From Elusimicrobiota bacterium (GTDB lineage Bacteria > Elusimicrobiota > Elusimicrobia > FEN-1173), in NCBI GenBank assembly GCA_016715645.1, contig JADJZR010000030.1:1-64000 (forward strand): a stretch of DNA of 64,000 bases, written 5' to 3'. Within the stretch, counting starts at the first letter, position 1, and each line of letters begins with the position of its first letter. Shown here in pieces: positions 17,146 to 27,145 of the stretch. Made by a program: the position numbers and the translations under genes. The notes beneath the pieces were generated by a model. The model was not told where the DNA came from. It was given only the letters and a program-made list of their open reading frames with translations, and did not search any database.

Positions 17146-18324
17146 TTACTTCACGACCGCCAGTTTAAACCGCGCGTCTTTGACGTTGACCCCGGGCATT
17201 GAGATCACACCGTAATACACTCCGGCGGCGACGTCTTTGCCGTCCTTGTTTTTTCCGTCCCAGGTTGTGTAATAGTAGAAACCCCCGGCTTTATCGCCCT
17301 CGTCCAGTTCGCGCACCAGTTCCCCGGCGAGCGAGTAGATTCGGATCACCACCCGTCCCGTGCCCACCGTTGAGGGCACTTCGAATTTGATGACGGTCCC
17401 GGTGGTGTTGAGCGTGGTTGTGCCGCCTCCGTGGGTGATGGGCACGGCTTTGGCGCTTAATCGGAAGGGGTTCGGGAAATTGAACACCTGGAAGGCCGTG
17501 CCGGTGTAGGACGTGCCCGTCACCGTGGCGGCGGGAACCGACAGAACCGCGAACTGTCCGGACCCGCTGGTGGCGTTGGCTCGAATCCAGTGGGTGCGGC
17601 CATCGAACGAAGCCTTCATCCCCCCGTTGGCCGCCGCGGCACGGGCCGCACGCGGTCGAAGCGCGCTCCCCTGTCCGCCGGCGTTCAACTCGGTGACGTT
17701 GAGCTGAATGGTGCCCGCCGTGGGATCGATGGTTTGCACGCCCTCAACCAGTTCCCATTCTTGCGTCTGCGGGTTGAACATATAGGCCGCGAGTTCCGTC
17801 CAGTCGGCGTCCGGGTCAAACCCCAGGGTGAGGTTAAACCCTTTTTCGGACAGACCCGCGTTTTCAAGGCCCAGCGTATAAATGTCGCTGGACAACGCGC
17901 CGTCCGTGGGCAAATCGTCGGTGAGGTTATCGGCTTCGTCCCGATCGGTTTTGGCGAACGTCATGGAAGGCACGTCCGCCGTGCCGGTGGCCGTGATCAG
18001 TCCCCCTGTGGGGAACGTGACCCCGGACGGGTCCGATCCGGATTCGTCGATGAGAACTTCGTTGGCCGCTCGGCCCTGGCCGTTTTCTGTCTCATCGCCC
18101 AGAAGAGCCAAGTCCACTTGTTTTTCCGCCACGCCGTTTTCCGCCAGGGAGAACGGAATTTCTTTCTCCAGGGTTTCCCCGTTGTAGGATTGCGCCTCAA
18201 TGTGGAGCAGGTAATCCGCTCCGGCCGATAAGCCCGCGAACGGCAGATTCGCCACCAACTGTTTGTTGGGCAGTTCCGTGAAAGAACTCGAGATGTCGGT
18301 GGACGTGGCCAGATCGTGTTGCAA
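17146..18324 (-). CDS. Giant surface protein, C-terminal segment with FlgD-like sorting domain
   Basis: About 392 residues downstream of an IS insertion. It contains a beta-rich region (TADVPSMTFAKTDRDEADN, LGFDPDADWTELAAYMFNP) and ends in a FlgD-like domain: FQVFNFPNPFRLSAK, VVIRIYSLAGELVRELDEG, TTWDGKNKDGKDVAAGVYYG, then FKLAVVK. It reads naturally as the 3' end of the gene beginning at 22995: the segment before the IS ends ADPFDLATVARLL and this one begins QHDLATSTDIS. As it stands it has no signal peptide and only a TTG at 18324, so it is unlikely to be expressed alone. Simple removal of the IS and one copy of its target duplication leaves the two parts out of frame. Confidence 0.75.
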   Translation of the reverse strand: MQHDLATSTDISSSFTELPNKQLVANLPFAGLSAGADYLLHIEAQSYNGETLEKEIPFSLAENGVAEKQVDLALLGDETENGQGRAANEVLIDESGSDPSGVTFPTGGLITATGTADVPSMTFAKTDRDEADNLTDDLPTDGALSSDIYTLGLENAGLSEKGFNLTLGFDPDADWTELAAYMFNPQTQEWELVEGVQTIDPTAGTIQLNVTELNAGGQGSALRPRAARAAAANGGMKASFDGRTHWIRANATSGSGQFAVLSVPAATVTGTSYTGTAFQVFNFPNPFRLSAKAVPITHGGGTTTLNTTGTVIKFEVPSTVGTGRVVIRIYSLAGELVRELDEGDKAGGFYYYTTWDGKNKDGKDVAAGVYYGVISMPGVNVKDARFKLAVVK

Positions 18325-18329
18325 GTAAA

Positions 18330-19405
18330 TAGAAATGTCCGCTTTTGCATTTTTTAGAAATGTCCGCTTTTGGGTTTCAAGTTCTCCGTTTGGGGGCGGC
18401 CAAGGCCCGCCGCTCTTCTTTTTGGCTCATGACGACAAACCCTCGATCACTATCGGAAGCAGGTGAAGAGATAAATGGAATAGTGCCATGGCCAGCCCCC
18501 ATGAACCTGTCCGGGGGATGGGCCTGGACCCCTTTTTCCTTAACCCGCATTTTTTACGATTTCGTCATGAAGTCTTTGGGTGCCGAGGAATCATAGGCTC
18601 ACCTTCACCCGGCACGCATAGGCAAGAGTCCCAGGACAGGGCTACAAGAGCTTTTGGTCGGGGGGGTGGTTGGGCCTGGGCCGTTCTGTCAGGGCTCTGA
18701 AGCGAAGGTAGGCCCCTTTAAAGCGAATGTGTGTGGTGCCATCGAGTCTCATTTCGAGCATGACCTTGTCATGGGGGCGGACGCGAAGAACCTGTCCCGG
18801 GAGAATTTGAAAGAACCGGTTTTCCAGTCTCAGAGTGAAATCGTTGGAGACCACCCGTTCTCGACGAACAGAGAGGATTTCACGATAATGCTCAGCGGCT
18901 CCGGACCACTGGCGTCAAAGATCAAGCGCCCCGCCAAACCACGACGCTTCCTCGAGCGAACCAATTGCCACAGGCGGGCGTTCCCGCCAGGCACGATGGA
19001 CCGCCCCTGCGTATGCGGATGCCACAACCCGTTTCGATCATTCCTCGGCGGAGGATTGACGGGACAGGAAGATCTTGTTGATGCTTGCTTTTCATTGGCC
19101 ATGTCGGGCCAAAGCCAGATAGGTTGTGCGAAGCCGAGCGCTTTGTAGGCCCGGGGGGAGCTGGTGTTGGGGCTGGGCGAGCCGGTGGCCCCCCCGTCCC
19201 ACACGCACCTGACGGGTGCTCAGTTTGGAGGCTTCCCGCGCGGCGCTGCATCCGCTGATGACGTCTTGAATGATTTTCAAGGTGTCGATTTCCTTGTGCT
19301 CATAATCAGTAGGCTCCTCTTTTTCATGTGTCCTCCCTTTGGTTTTGGAGGATTCACAATATGAAAAAGCGGACATTTCTATTTAACGGAAAGCGGACAT
19401 TTTAA
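18330..19405. mobile_element. Decayed ISNCY-type insertion sequence, 1,076 bp
   Basis: Both ends carry two tandem copies of an inverted motif: TAGAAATGTCCGCTTTTG at 18330-18347 and again at about 18355-18373 on the left; AAAAGCGGACATTTCTA at 19365-19381 and GAAAGCGGACATTTTAA at 19389-19405 on the right. The element is flanked by TAAA at 18326-18329 and 19406-19409, a likely four-base target duplication. The interior holds the beginning and end of a transposase but not the middle. It sits inside the giant surface-protein gene. Confidence 0.8.
18640..19327 (-). pseudogene. ISNCY-family transposase remnant
   Basis: Starts at ATG 19327 behind GGGAGGACAC. After a frame repair (one A missing from the A run) it reads MKKEEPTDYEH, then IDTLKIIQDVISGCSA and LSTRQVRVGRG, the N-terminal helix-turn-helix of ISNCY transposases. 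The 3' piece (18642-18854) reads VSNDFTLRLENRFFQILPGQ and DGTTHIRFKGAYLRFRAL, matching the C-terminal domain of the family. The DDE catalytic core that should lie between them is missing: about 690 bases remain of an expected 1.3-1.4 kb. It needs at least three frame changes. The element cannot move by itself. Confidence 0.75.
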
Positions 19406-22400
19406 TAAACGCGCAACAGTGGCCAGATCGAAGGGATCGGCGCTCACCCGAACCTCTCCGGACGCAAAGTCCGAGGGATTGTTGATAACGATTTCAAAAT
19501 CCGAGGTTCGTTTTCGGACCGATACCTCCACGTCCAGCGCCTTGGTTTGGAGGGTGAAATCGATTCCTTCCACGGGGGAAGACGCCGCGGCGGTGGTCTC
19601 GGTGAGGACATATTTTCCCGGCACCGCCAGGGAAATCCGGTAGGTGTCTCCCACCTCCAGGCCGGACAGTTCGTAGACTCCGACGGAACTGGTTTTAACA
19701 GTGTAAAGATAGAGCGGGTCCGTGGGGTTCTCGCCGTTTTTGGTGTCGTTGTAGGCCACCACGGTCGCGCCCACCAGAACCTGAGGGGAGGGGAATCGAC
19801 GTTTGTAGACCGTTCCACGGATAATGCCCGCTCCCGTGGCCAGGGAAAAGTTCTTGGTCACTGTGGGTTCTTCGTCGATGGTAACCGCCTGGACGTCGGG
19901 GACATACCCCGCGGCCACGGCGGTGACCCGGTAGGCCCCTTTGGGGAGGGCTTCCAGGGTGTATCGGCCATCAGACCCTGTGGTCAGATTTTTGGTTTCG
20001 ATCCCGGGGCTTTTGATCGTGATGGCCGCGTTGGCGATCGGGGTGTTTCCAATGTCCCTGACAATGCCGGTGAGGGTTGCTCCCGCGCCGACGGCATCGT
20101 CCATGTCGATGTCAATGTCCGTCGTGGTTTCGTCGGCCCCTGTGCGCATGGTCACTTTGTAGGGCGGGTAGTTGGGGGTGGTGAACACACCAATGTAATC
20201 GGTATTCGGTTCCAGCCCCTCCATACGATAGGAGAACGTAAACCCATCAAAAACCGCCTTAAAATTCGCCCAGTTGCCCGCGGCAAGGCTTTGGGTTAAG
20301 GCGATCTCCTGTTCGCTGGTGAAATCTTCCGGACGGGGAGTGACCATGCCCAGAGATTGGAATTCTCCGTCGACGTTATACAACGTCAGCATGGGAATAA
20401 AACTGATGAAATTATTGAAATCGCCGCCCAGGGCCTGAAAATCCGCTTCTCGAATGATGTTCTCAGCGGCGACGTCTCCGCTTAAAACGGCGGTGCCCTG
20501 GTGACTGCCCGCCTCGGGCGTCATGTCGACGGGGACGTAGGTCACCGTTGACATCCCCACGTAAAGGCTTTCCGTGGCGTTGGTGTCATCGACCACAACA
20601 TTTTTGACGGATGACAGGAGGCTCAGTTGGCTGTAGGTGGAGCCTCCCGGCCGGAACTCGCTTTTTCGGAACAGGTAAAAATCGTAGGCTTTCGGGGACT
20701 CGGCGTTGTTGGGACAGAACCCGCCAGCCCATTGGCCCGTGTGGCAGAGGCTTCCATCACCTGCCGCCGCGTAGGCCATGGACGTGGGACCGTCGTAATC
20801 GTCCAAAATCTCGTTCAATTTGGCCGCCGTCATTTTGGTTCCCGCGGGGACATAGTAGGCCTGGAGAGGAGCGGGTTCGTCTTGCCCGTCTCGTTCGTAA
20901 ACGAAGGACGGTGTCCATTGGCCAAAATCAATCGTGGGCCGCGCCCGGGTCCCGTTCACCGTTCGGTATTCGGCGTAGGTGTCCTGGTTGGCCACGACCG
21001 TGACCTTCACCGGTTCCAGGGGGCTCGCCAAATCGAAGTTTCCCCCACCGCTCACCTGAAGTTTGTAGGTCCCCGGGATCAGTCCGCCGATCGTAAAGCT
21101 TCCATCTTTGGCGATGTTGGCCCAACCGTGGCCTTCCACATTGATGCCGCTGGCATTGATCCCCGCATACTCGCCGTTCGAGGGGATGTAGAGCGTGCCG
21201 TCCGGTTTATAGAGATACCCGCGGACCCGGCCGGCTCTCCCAAACCGAAGGTTCAGCGGGATCGTCCCGGATTCGGCAGTGATCACCACTTGGCCCGAAC
21301 CGCCTCCTTCCCGGACAACACCCCAGTATTTCGAATAAATGTCCACCCAGTAACTTCCTGTGGCCATCGCGAGATCGTATTCGAATGTGGAGCCGGACTC
21401 ATTAAACTGGCGGTATCCGCTGGAACAACCGTTTTCGCCGCAATATTTGAGGCTGACCAAAACCGGGTCAGCGCTCAAATCCACTGTTTCGGGAAAGGTG
21501 AGGTTCAAATGCACGGTTTTATCGGCGTTGGGTTGCACGGTGTTGACGACCACCGTGACGGAGCTGAGACCCAAATCGTTGCCGCTGGAATCGTAAACGG
21601 TCATATAAGGGGCCACGGTGGAGATGGTGACCCGAAGATCGTCGGCGTGGGTGCCCGAACCGCAGTTGGCGTTCCAGTCCCAGTTGAAGATCCCGTCCTC
21701 GCCGGCGTTATAGATGGCGTTGTTCGAAGAGAAAGGGGACCACACGTTAATCGAATAGTTTCCGGGCGGTAGCCCGGTGATCAACCCGTAGCCGGTAGGA
21801 GCGTCGACAGAAACGTTGGCCAGTCCCGGGTTGGATCGTTTTTCCGCGTTTTGATCGCCGCAGGATTCGCCGGGGTTCATGTGCCAGTTGCGCCCGTCGG
21901 GCCACACATTGATGTTCGCTCCGGGCAGGGCGCCTCCGTCCTGGTTCTTGACGTAGACGGGAATCTCACCATTTCCGGCTTGGGCTCGGGGCAGTTGGAT
22001 GGTGACCTTCATGGGGGCGGAATTTGAATCGAACAGGATATCTTTCGGGCCCAATTCGGTTCCGCGGGTGGCGGCTTTTGGGCTGGTATACCCCTCGTAG
22101 CATCCCTGCTGGTTGCATCCGGAAAAAACTTGGACATAATATGTTGTGCCTTCCGTCAAGCCGTAAAGCGTGAACCGACCGTTTTGGTCGGTTTGAGTCC
22201 AAAAGTTGTTTCCCATAGGCGACTGGTAACTGACGCCCACATAGGGAATGGCCACGTTGGTTGTTGACACAACAACGCCTTGCAGGCTGGGATCGCCCGT
22301 GGGTTGGGTCCCGCCCTGGCGGTCGGCGGTTTCCGGCGGAAGGCCGCCGCTGAGGTCCAGAGAGTAGGGCCCCACGTTTCCATCATAGGAGAGTTCATGG

Positions 22401-22410
22401 GTGACCTTGG
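19379..22410 (-). CDS. Giant surface protein, central segment with carboxypeptidase-regulatory-like domains
   Basis: About 1,000 residues of beta-sandwich repeats. Examples are GVVVSTTNVAIPYVGVSY with NGRFTLYGLTEGTTYYVQV, VRGYLYKPDGTLYIPSNG with DGSFTIGGLIPGTYKLQV, and TGIVRDIGNTPIANAAITI with SDGRYTLEALPKGAYRVTA, all typical carboxypeptidase-regulatory-like (CarboxypepD_reg) modules that act as stalks in secreted proteins. The last nine or so residues (LLKCPLSVK) are encoded by the end of the insertion sequence. It is the continuation of the gene that starts at 22995: one T is missing from the plus-strand run at 22411-22413, and restoring it joins GTKT to KVTHELSYDGNVGPYSLDL. Confidence 0.82.
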
Positions 22411-22995
22411 TTTCGTTCCTTTATTGAGCGTGGAATCGTGAGCCCCCACCCGATAGCTGTTGGCCGCGGCCGCGGGCACGTTGACAAAGATCATATTGCA
22501 CTCCCCGCTTCCATTGGTTCGGCAAGCGCCCATGGCCACATCCTCCCGGGTGCTTCCCCTAAAGATTTGGCCAAACAGCGTAGTGTCCGGGGTGGCGTTG
22601 GTCACGTTGGCGGTGACGGTTCCCTTAACGGCCCCGTTTGAGCGCAAGGTGAGGGCGAGGGGGCTCGGCGTGCCTTGCGCCAGAACGTGGTGGTGCAACG
22701 CCGGGTCCGGGCTGGAAAATTGTTGGCGAAGCGTCGGCGTCAACCCGTCTTTGGTGGGGAAAATTTCGTAGTCAAGCCCGTCCGTTAAGGACAAGTCCAC
22801 TTGCCCGTTAACCGTCGTGCCCATTTGGCTGTTGACCGGATCGGGGCCGGTGGGTGTGAACACCAAAGCGTACACGATCGCTCCATCCACATCGTTGTCT
22901 TGTTCATCTTTCACCGTCACGGAAAGCGTGACCGAAGCCATCAGGGATGTGCAAGCAAGGAGAAATGAGAAGAATGCGGTTGTCCATCGGCGCAT
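22411..22995 (-). CDS. Giant surface protein, N-terminal segment
   Basis: Signal peptide MRRWTTAFFSFLLACTSLMA followed by a beta-rich domain (SVTLSVTVKDEQDNDVDGAI) and one more stalk-like module (SNGAVKGTVTANVTNATPD). Start ATG 22995 has an ideal GGAGGT seven bases upstream; an in-frame ATG at 23061 would lie upstream of the -10 box and adds a sequence unlike a signal peptide. With the central and C-terminal segments the protein would reach about 1,590 residues: signal peptide, stalk domains and a FlgD-like sorting domain, i.e. a secreted, surface-attached fibre or adhesin. No catalytic motif is seen. Confidence 0.82.
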
Positions 22996-23033
22996 CGGGA
23001 AACCTCCGATCAAGAACGTTGAGACTCCAAAGA

Positions 23034-23061
23034 AGTGTAAGCGCGAACCGAATTTTGTCAA
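23034..23061 (-). promoter_or_regulatory. Sigma70-type promoter of the giant surface gene
   Basis: Minus strand TTGACA (23061-23056), 16-base spacer, TACACT (23039-23034), about 38 bases before ATG 22995. It faces away from the pcrA promoter in a 131-bp divergent gap. Confidence 0.7.
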
Positions 23062-23101
23062 GGGTTTTTATTTCGAAAGAAACGGGAGAGGGTTTCTCTG
23101 G

Positions 23102-23107
23102 TATAAT
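23102..23107 (+). promoter_or_regulatory. -10 box of the pcrA promoter
   Basis: Perfect TATAAT at 23102-23107, 19 bases before the preferred pcrA start. No good -35 hexamer lies 16-18 bases upstream. Confidence 0.5.
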
Positions 23108-23126
23108 GAGCCTCTTAAAACCGATT

Positions 23127-25364
23127 ATGGCCCTCGATCCCACACTGCTTGCCACGCTCAACCTTCCCCAACGGGATGCTGTGACCCATGGGGAAGGGCC
23201 CCTTTTAATTTTGGCGGGGGCGGGGTCGGGCAAGACCCGGGTGATCACGTTTCGTATCGCCCACCTTATATCCGAGGGTGTGCCGGCTTGGAACATTTTG
23301 GCCGTCACTTTCACGAACAAGGCCGCGGCGGAAATGCGGCGGCGTGTCGACGAGTTGGTGGGTGGAGTCGGCCGCGGTGTGTGGATTTCCACCTTCCATT
23401 CGTTTTGCGCCCAGTTTTTGCGCGTGGAAGCCCGTGCCGTGGGGTTAGACCCCCACTATGTCATCTATGATGACGGCGACCAGACACAGGTTCTTAAAGA
23501 AGTGTTGCGGGAACTGAAACTGGACGAAAAGAAGTATAAGCCCAGCCAAATTCTGAACGTGATTTCCCGGGCCAAAGACGATTTGTTGGACCCTGAATCC
23601 TACGCCATCCACGCCATGGCCCAGAACGACCCGTTTCGTCAATCGGTGGCCACCCTCTACACCCAGTATCAGAAAAAGATGAACAAGGCGAACGCCTTGG
23701 ATTTTGGGGATCTCATCATGCGCACCACCATGGCTCTCCGGGACCTGCCTGATTTGCGGGCCAAATACCAAGCCCGTTTCCGCCATGTTCTGGTGGACGA
23801 ATACCAGGACACCAACCACGCCCAATACCTTTTGGCCAAACACCTGGTGGCGCCGCCCAAAAACCTGTGCGTGGTGGGCGATGATGATCAATCAATTTAT
23901 TCGTTTCGCGGCGCGGATGTGCGGAACATTCTTGAATACGAACGGGACTATTCCGGCGCGCGGGTCATTAAGTTAGAGCAGAATTATCGGTCCACCCAAC
24001 CCATTTTGACCGCGGCCCATAACGTGATCTCGAAGAACAATTACCGAAAAAATAAAAAACTGTGGACCGAAAAAAGCGAAGGGGAGCCGGTTCGATTTCA
24101 GGAGTTTGCCGACGAGGTTCAGGAGGCGGGGTTTGTGGCGCGGGAGTCCTCTCGCCATTTGGCGGGGGGGCGGCGGCGATCGGACATTGCGGTGTTCTAT
24201 CGCACCAACGCCCAGTCCCGGGTTCTGGAAGACGCGTTCCGCCGTGAAAATATTCCCTACACGCTGGTGGGGAGTGTACGGTTTTACGAGCGGATGGAAG
24301 TCAAAGACGTGTTGGCCTATTTGCGGTCGGCGTTGAATCCCGCCGATTCGGTGGCGGTCAAGCGGGTGATCAATGTCCCGGCTCGGGGGATTGGGAAAAC
24401 AACGGTTCAAGCGCTGGACAACGACGCGGCCGCCCGGGGCGTGAGCGTTTACGAATCCGCCGCTGAAGCGGCCCGCCGGCCCGACACGCCGTCGGGCGTT
24501 CGAGGGAACCTTAATAAATTTTTGGACATTGTGAAGGCCCTGCGCGCGGCGGCGCCCACCGCGACCGCCTCCGCCATGGTCCAAGCGGTTTTGGAAACCG
24601 CCGGTTACTGGGTCCATTGGGAAGAACAAACGGCTTCGGACCCCGACGCGGCCCACCGGTTGGACAACCTGCAAGAATTGGTGAACGCCGCCAAGGAGTT
24701 TGAAGAATCCTCGGAAGATAAAACCGTGGGGGCCTTTCTGGAAAAGGTGTCCTTGGCGTCCGGCGTGGACTCTCTTAAAGAGGACGGCGGCGCGGTGACC
24801 CTCATGACGGTCCATTTGGCGAAAGGATTGGAGTTCCCCATTGTTTACGTGACCGGCTTGGAAGAAGGGCTGTTTCCGATCGGGGAATCGGCTTTTGATG
24901 AAAAGGAGTTAGAAGAAGAGCGCCGTCTCGCCTACGTGGCCATCACGCGGGCGCGGGAATTGCTCACGCTCACGTCGGCGTCTTCCCGAAAAATTTACGG
25001 GCGGTCCCATTGGAACGTGCCCTCGCGGTTTGTGACCGAAGCCGGGTTGGCCCCCAGCGTTGCCGGGGTGCCGCTGGGTGTTCACGGCGGCGGGGCGGCG
25101 GGCGGTTCTTTTTTTCGTTCGGAAAAAACCGTTGTTGCGCCGGTCCGGCCGGTGGGGTCCTTTGATCCCGACGAGGAGGCGCCGTCCGCGGCGTCCGGGG
25201 CAGGCCGACTGCGCGCGGGCCAGCGGGTGCGCCATCCCATTTTTGGGGAAGGAAAAATTTTGGACAAGTCCGGGTCGGGCGAAAACGTGAAGGTCACCGT
25301 GATGTTCGATTCCGGCGCCCGCAAACAAATTTTGGCCCGTTACGCGAACTTCGAACCGGTTTAA
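23127..25364 (+). CDS. pcrA: UvrD/PcrA-type DNA helicase
   Basis: 745 residues, superfamily 1A 3'-5' helicase for nucleotide-excision repair and removal of protein roadblocks. Walker A AGAGSGKT at residues 30-37, motif Ia TFTNKAAAEMRRR, motif II VDEYQDTN, motif III GDDDQSIYSFRGA, motif IV LEQNYRST, motif V TVHLAKGLEFP and motif VI EERRLAYVAITRAR. The C-terminal end (GQRVRHPIFGEGKILDKSG) is the Tudor-like segment that in PcrA contacts RNA polymerase. Start ATG 23127 (MALDPTLL) lies after the TATAAT; ATG 23106 overlaps that box and is less likely. The stop overlaps the -35 of the gatC promoter. Confidence 0.97.
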   Translation: MALDPTLLATLNLPQRDAVTHGEGPLLILAGAGSGKTRVITFRIAHLISEGVPAWNILAVTFTNKAAAEMRRRVDELVGGVGRGVWISTFHSFCAQFLRVEARAVGLDPHYVIYDDGDQTQVLKEVLRELKLDEKKYKPSQILNVISRAKDDLLDPESYAIHAMAQNDPFRQSVATLYTQYQKKMNKANALDFGDLIMRTTMALRDLPDLRAKYQARFRHVLVDEYQDTNHAQYLLAKHLVAPPKNLCVVGDDDQSIYSFRGADVRNILEYERDYSGARVIKLEQNYRSTQPILTAAHNVISKNNYRKNKKLWTEKSEGEPVRFQEFADEVQEAGFVARESSRHLAGGRRRSDIAVFYRTNAQSRVLEDAFRRENIPYTLVGSVRFYERMEVKDVLAYLRSALNPADSVAVKRVINVPARGIGKTTVQALDNDAAARGVSVYESAAEAARRPDTPSGVRGNLNKFLDIVKALRAAAPTATASAMVQAVLETAGYWVHWEEQTASDPDAAHRLDNLQELVNAAKEFEESSEDKTVGAFLEKVSLASGVDSLKEDGGAVTLMTVHLAKGLEFPIVYVTGLEEGLFPIGESAFDEKELEEERRLAYVAITRARELLTLTSASSRKIYGRSHWNVPSRFVTEAGLAPSVAGVPLGVHGGGAAGGSFFRSEKTVVAPVRPVGSFDPDEEAPSAASGAGRLRAGQRVRHPIFGEGKILDKSGSGENVKVTVMFDSGARKQILARYANFEPV

Positions 25365-25390
25365 CAGAACGTTTAAAGATCTGATAGAAT
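25361..25390 (+). promoter_or_regulatory. gatC promoter, possibly giving a leaderless mRNA
   Basis: TTAACA (25361-25366), 18-base spacer, TAGAAT (25385-25390). The gatC ATG begins seven bases later, where transcription would start. No ribosome-binding sequence is present. Confidence 0.55.
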
Positions 25391-25397
25391 CCTTCCT

Positions 25398-25685
25398 ATG
25401 TCCTTGTCCGAAAAAGATGTGAACCATGTGGCGCGATTGGCGCGTTTGGCGTTAACGGATGCTGAGCGGTCCAAATATTTGGGTCAATTGGGGCGTATTC
25501 TGGAACACATCCAGGTGCTCTCCAAATACGATACGGCCCAGGTGGCGCCGACCACCCACGTGATTCCCTTGTCCAACGTTTGGCGCGAGGACGTAGCGCG
25601 CCCGTTCGCGGACACCGCCTCGATTTTGGCCAACGCGCCGGATCACGAAGAGATTTATTTTAAGGTTAAGAAGGTCATCGAATGA
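25398..25685 (+). CDS. gatC: Asp/Glu-tRNA amidotransferase subunit C
   Basis: 95 residues, normal length. Sequence MSLSEKDVNHVARLARLAL followed by YLGQLGRILEHIQVLSKYDT and PLSNVWREDV is characteristic. GatC is a small clamp that holds GatA and GatB together in the complex that converts Glu-tRNA(Gln) and/or Asp-tRNA(Asn) to the amide form, so this organism probably lacks direct synthesis of at least one of these aminoacyl-tRNAs. It overlaps gatA by four bases (ATGA). Confidence 0.96.
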   Translation: MSLSEKDVNHVARLARLALTDAERSKYLGQLGRILEHIQVLSKYDTAQVAPTTHVIPLSNVWREDVARPFADTASILANAPDHEEIYFKVKKVIE

Positions 25686-27145
25686 ACCTCGAAACCTTGT
25701 CCGCGGCAGACATCGCTCGCAAAGTCCGCGCCAAAGAGCTTTCGGCCCGCGACGTGGCAAAATCGTTTCTCGATCGTGCCCACGGTTGGGACAAAACCAT
25801 CAAGGCTTTTTTGAGTTTTAACGACGACGCGGCCCTGGCTCAAGCCGATGCGGTGGACCGTGCCGTATCGGCGGGGAGAGACCCGGGCCCGTTGGCGGGT
25901 GTTCCCGTGGCGGTCAAAGACAACTTGTGTGTGACGGGCACCAAGACCACCTGCGCGTCCAAAATCCTTGAAAACTTTACGGCCAACTACGACGCCACCG
26001 TGATTGAAAAGTTGCGGGCCGCCGGCGCGGTGTTTATCGGCAAAACGAATTTGGACGAGTTCGCCATGGGGTCGTCGACCGAAAACTCGGCGTTTTTTAC
26101 CACCCGCAACCCCTGGGACGTGTCGAGGGTTCCGGGGGGATCCTCCGGCGGAAGCGCGGCGGCGGTGGCGGCCCGGTTGGCTCCTTTGGCGTTGGGATCG
26201 GACACGGGCGGGTCCATCCGCCAACCGGCGGCCCTGTGCGGCGTCGTGGGGCTCAAACCCACTTACGGGCGTGTGTCGCGGTTCGGGCTGGTGGCGTTCG
26301 CTTCTTCCTTGGACCAAATCGGCCCCTTCTCGACCACGGTGGCGGACGCGGCGCTGTTGTTACAAGTCCTGGCGGGCCATGATCCAAAAGATTCCACGTC
26401 GGCCCGGGTGCCGGTTCCCGACTTTTCGGCGGCGTTGGGCCGGGGCGTCCAGGGGCTGAGGGTGGGACTGCCGAAAGAATATTTTATCGACGGGATGGAC
26501 CCCGAGGTGAGCCGGGCGGTGCGCCAGGCGGTGACGACGTTGGAATCCCTCGGCGCAACAGTTAAAGAGGTGTCGTTGCCCCACACCGACGCGGGGTTGT
26601 CGGTGTATTACGTGATCGCGCCGTCGGAAGCCAGCGCCAACTTGGCTCGCTTTGACGGGGTTCGCTACGGGTATCGGTCGCCGCGGGCGACGTCTTTGTT
26701 GGAACAATACGAATTTTCCCGGGACGAGGGGTTCGGGCCCGAGGTCAAACGGCGGATTATGTTGGGCACCTACGCTCTGTCGTCCGGGTATTACGACGCG
26801 TATTACCTAAAAGCCCAGAAAGTGCGCACCTTGATCAAACAGGATTTCGACCGCGCTTTTGAGTCGGTGGACGTGATCGCCACGCCCACGGCGCCCACGG
26901 CCGCTTTTAAGGCGGGGGAAAAGTCGGACGATCCCCTTCAAATGTATTTGTCCGACGTGTTCACCATTTCGTGCAATCTGGCGGGACTGCCGGGGTTGTC
27001 GATGCCCTGTGGGTTCACGTCGAACGGGTTGCCCATCGGTTTGCAGTTGTTGGGAAAACCGTTCGATGAAGAAACTGTGTTCGCCGCCGCTTCCGCCTAT
27101 GAAAAGGCCACCCCATGGAACCGGATTCCGTCTCAACCGGCCTAG
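25682..27145 (+). CDS. gatA: Asp/Glu-tRNA amidotransferase subunit A (amidase)
   Basis: 487 residues. Hydrolyses glutamine and passes ammonia to GatB. The amidase signature is complete: catalytic Lys in PVAVKDN, GGSSGGSAAAVAARLAPLA with the cis-Ser, and GSDTGGSIRQPAALCGVVG with the nucleophile Ser, followed by KPTYGRVSRFGLVAFASSLD. The C-terminal GLPGLSMPCGF and LPIGLQLLG are also standard. The last 31 bases overlap the Nudix gene. Part of the gatC-gatA-nudix-gatB operon. Confidence 0.97.
   Translation: MNLETLSAADIARKVRAKELSARDVAKSFLDRAHGWDKTIKAFLSFNDDAALAQADAVDRAVSAGRDPGPLAGVPVAVKDNLCVTGTKTTCASKILENFTANYDATVIEKLRAAGAVFIGKTNLDEFAMGSSTENSAFFTTRNPWDVSRVPGGSSGGSAAAVAARLAPLALGSDTGGSIRQPAALCGVVGLKPTYGRVSRFGLVAFASSLDQIGPFSTTVADAALLLQVLAGHDPKDSTSARVPVPDFSAALGRGVQGLRVGLPKEYFIDGMDPEVSRAVRQAVTTLESLGATVKEVSLPHTDAGLSVYYVIAPSEASANLARFDGVRYGYRSPRATSLLEQYEFSRDEGFGPEVKRRIMLGTYALSSGYYDAYYLKAQKVRTLIKQDFDRAFESVDVIATPTAPTAAFKAGEKSDDPLQMYLSDVFTISCNLAGLPGLSMPCGFTSNGLPIGLQLLGKPFDEETVFAAASAYEKATPWNRIPSQPA

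Noticed and set aside
20627..21772. Long plus-strand open frame opposite the giant surface protein
   Set aside because: His/Gly/Val-rich mirror frame of the beta-rich coding strand; no domain or start signal.
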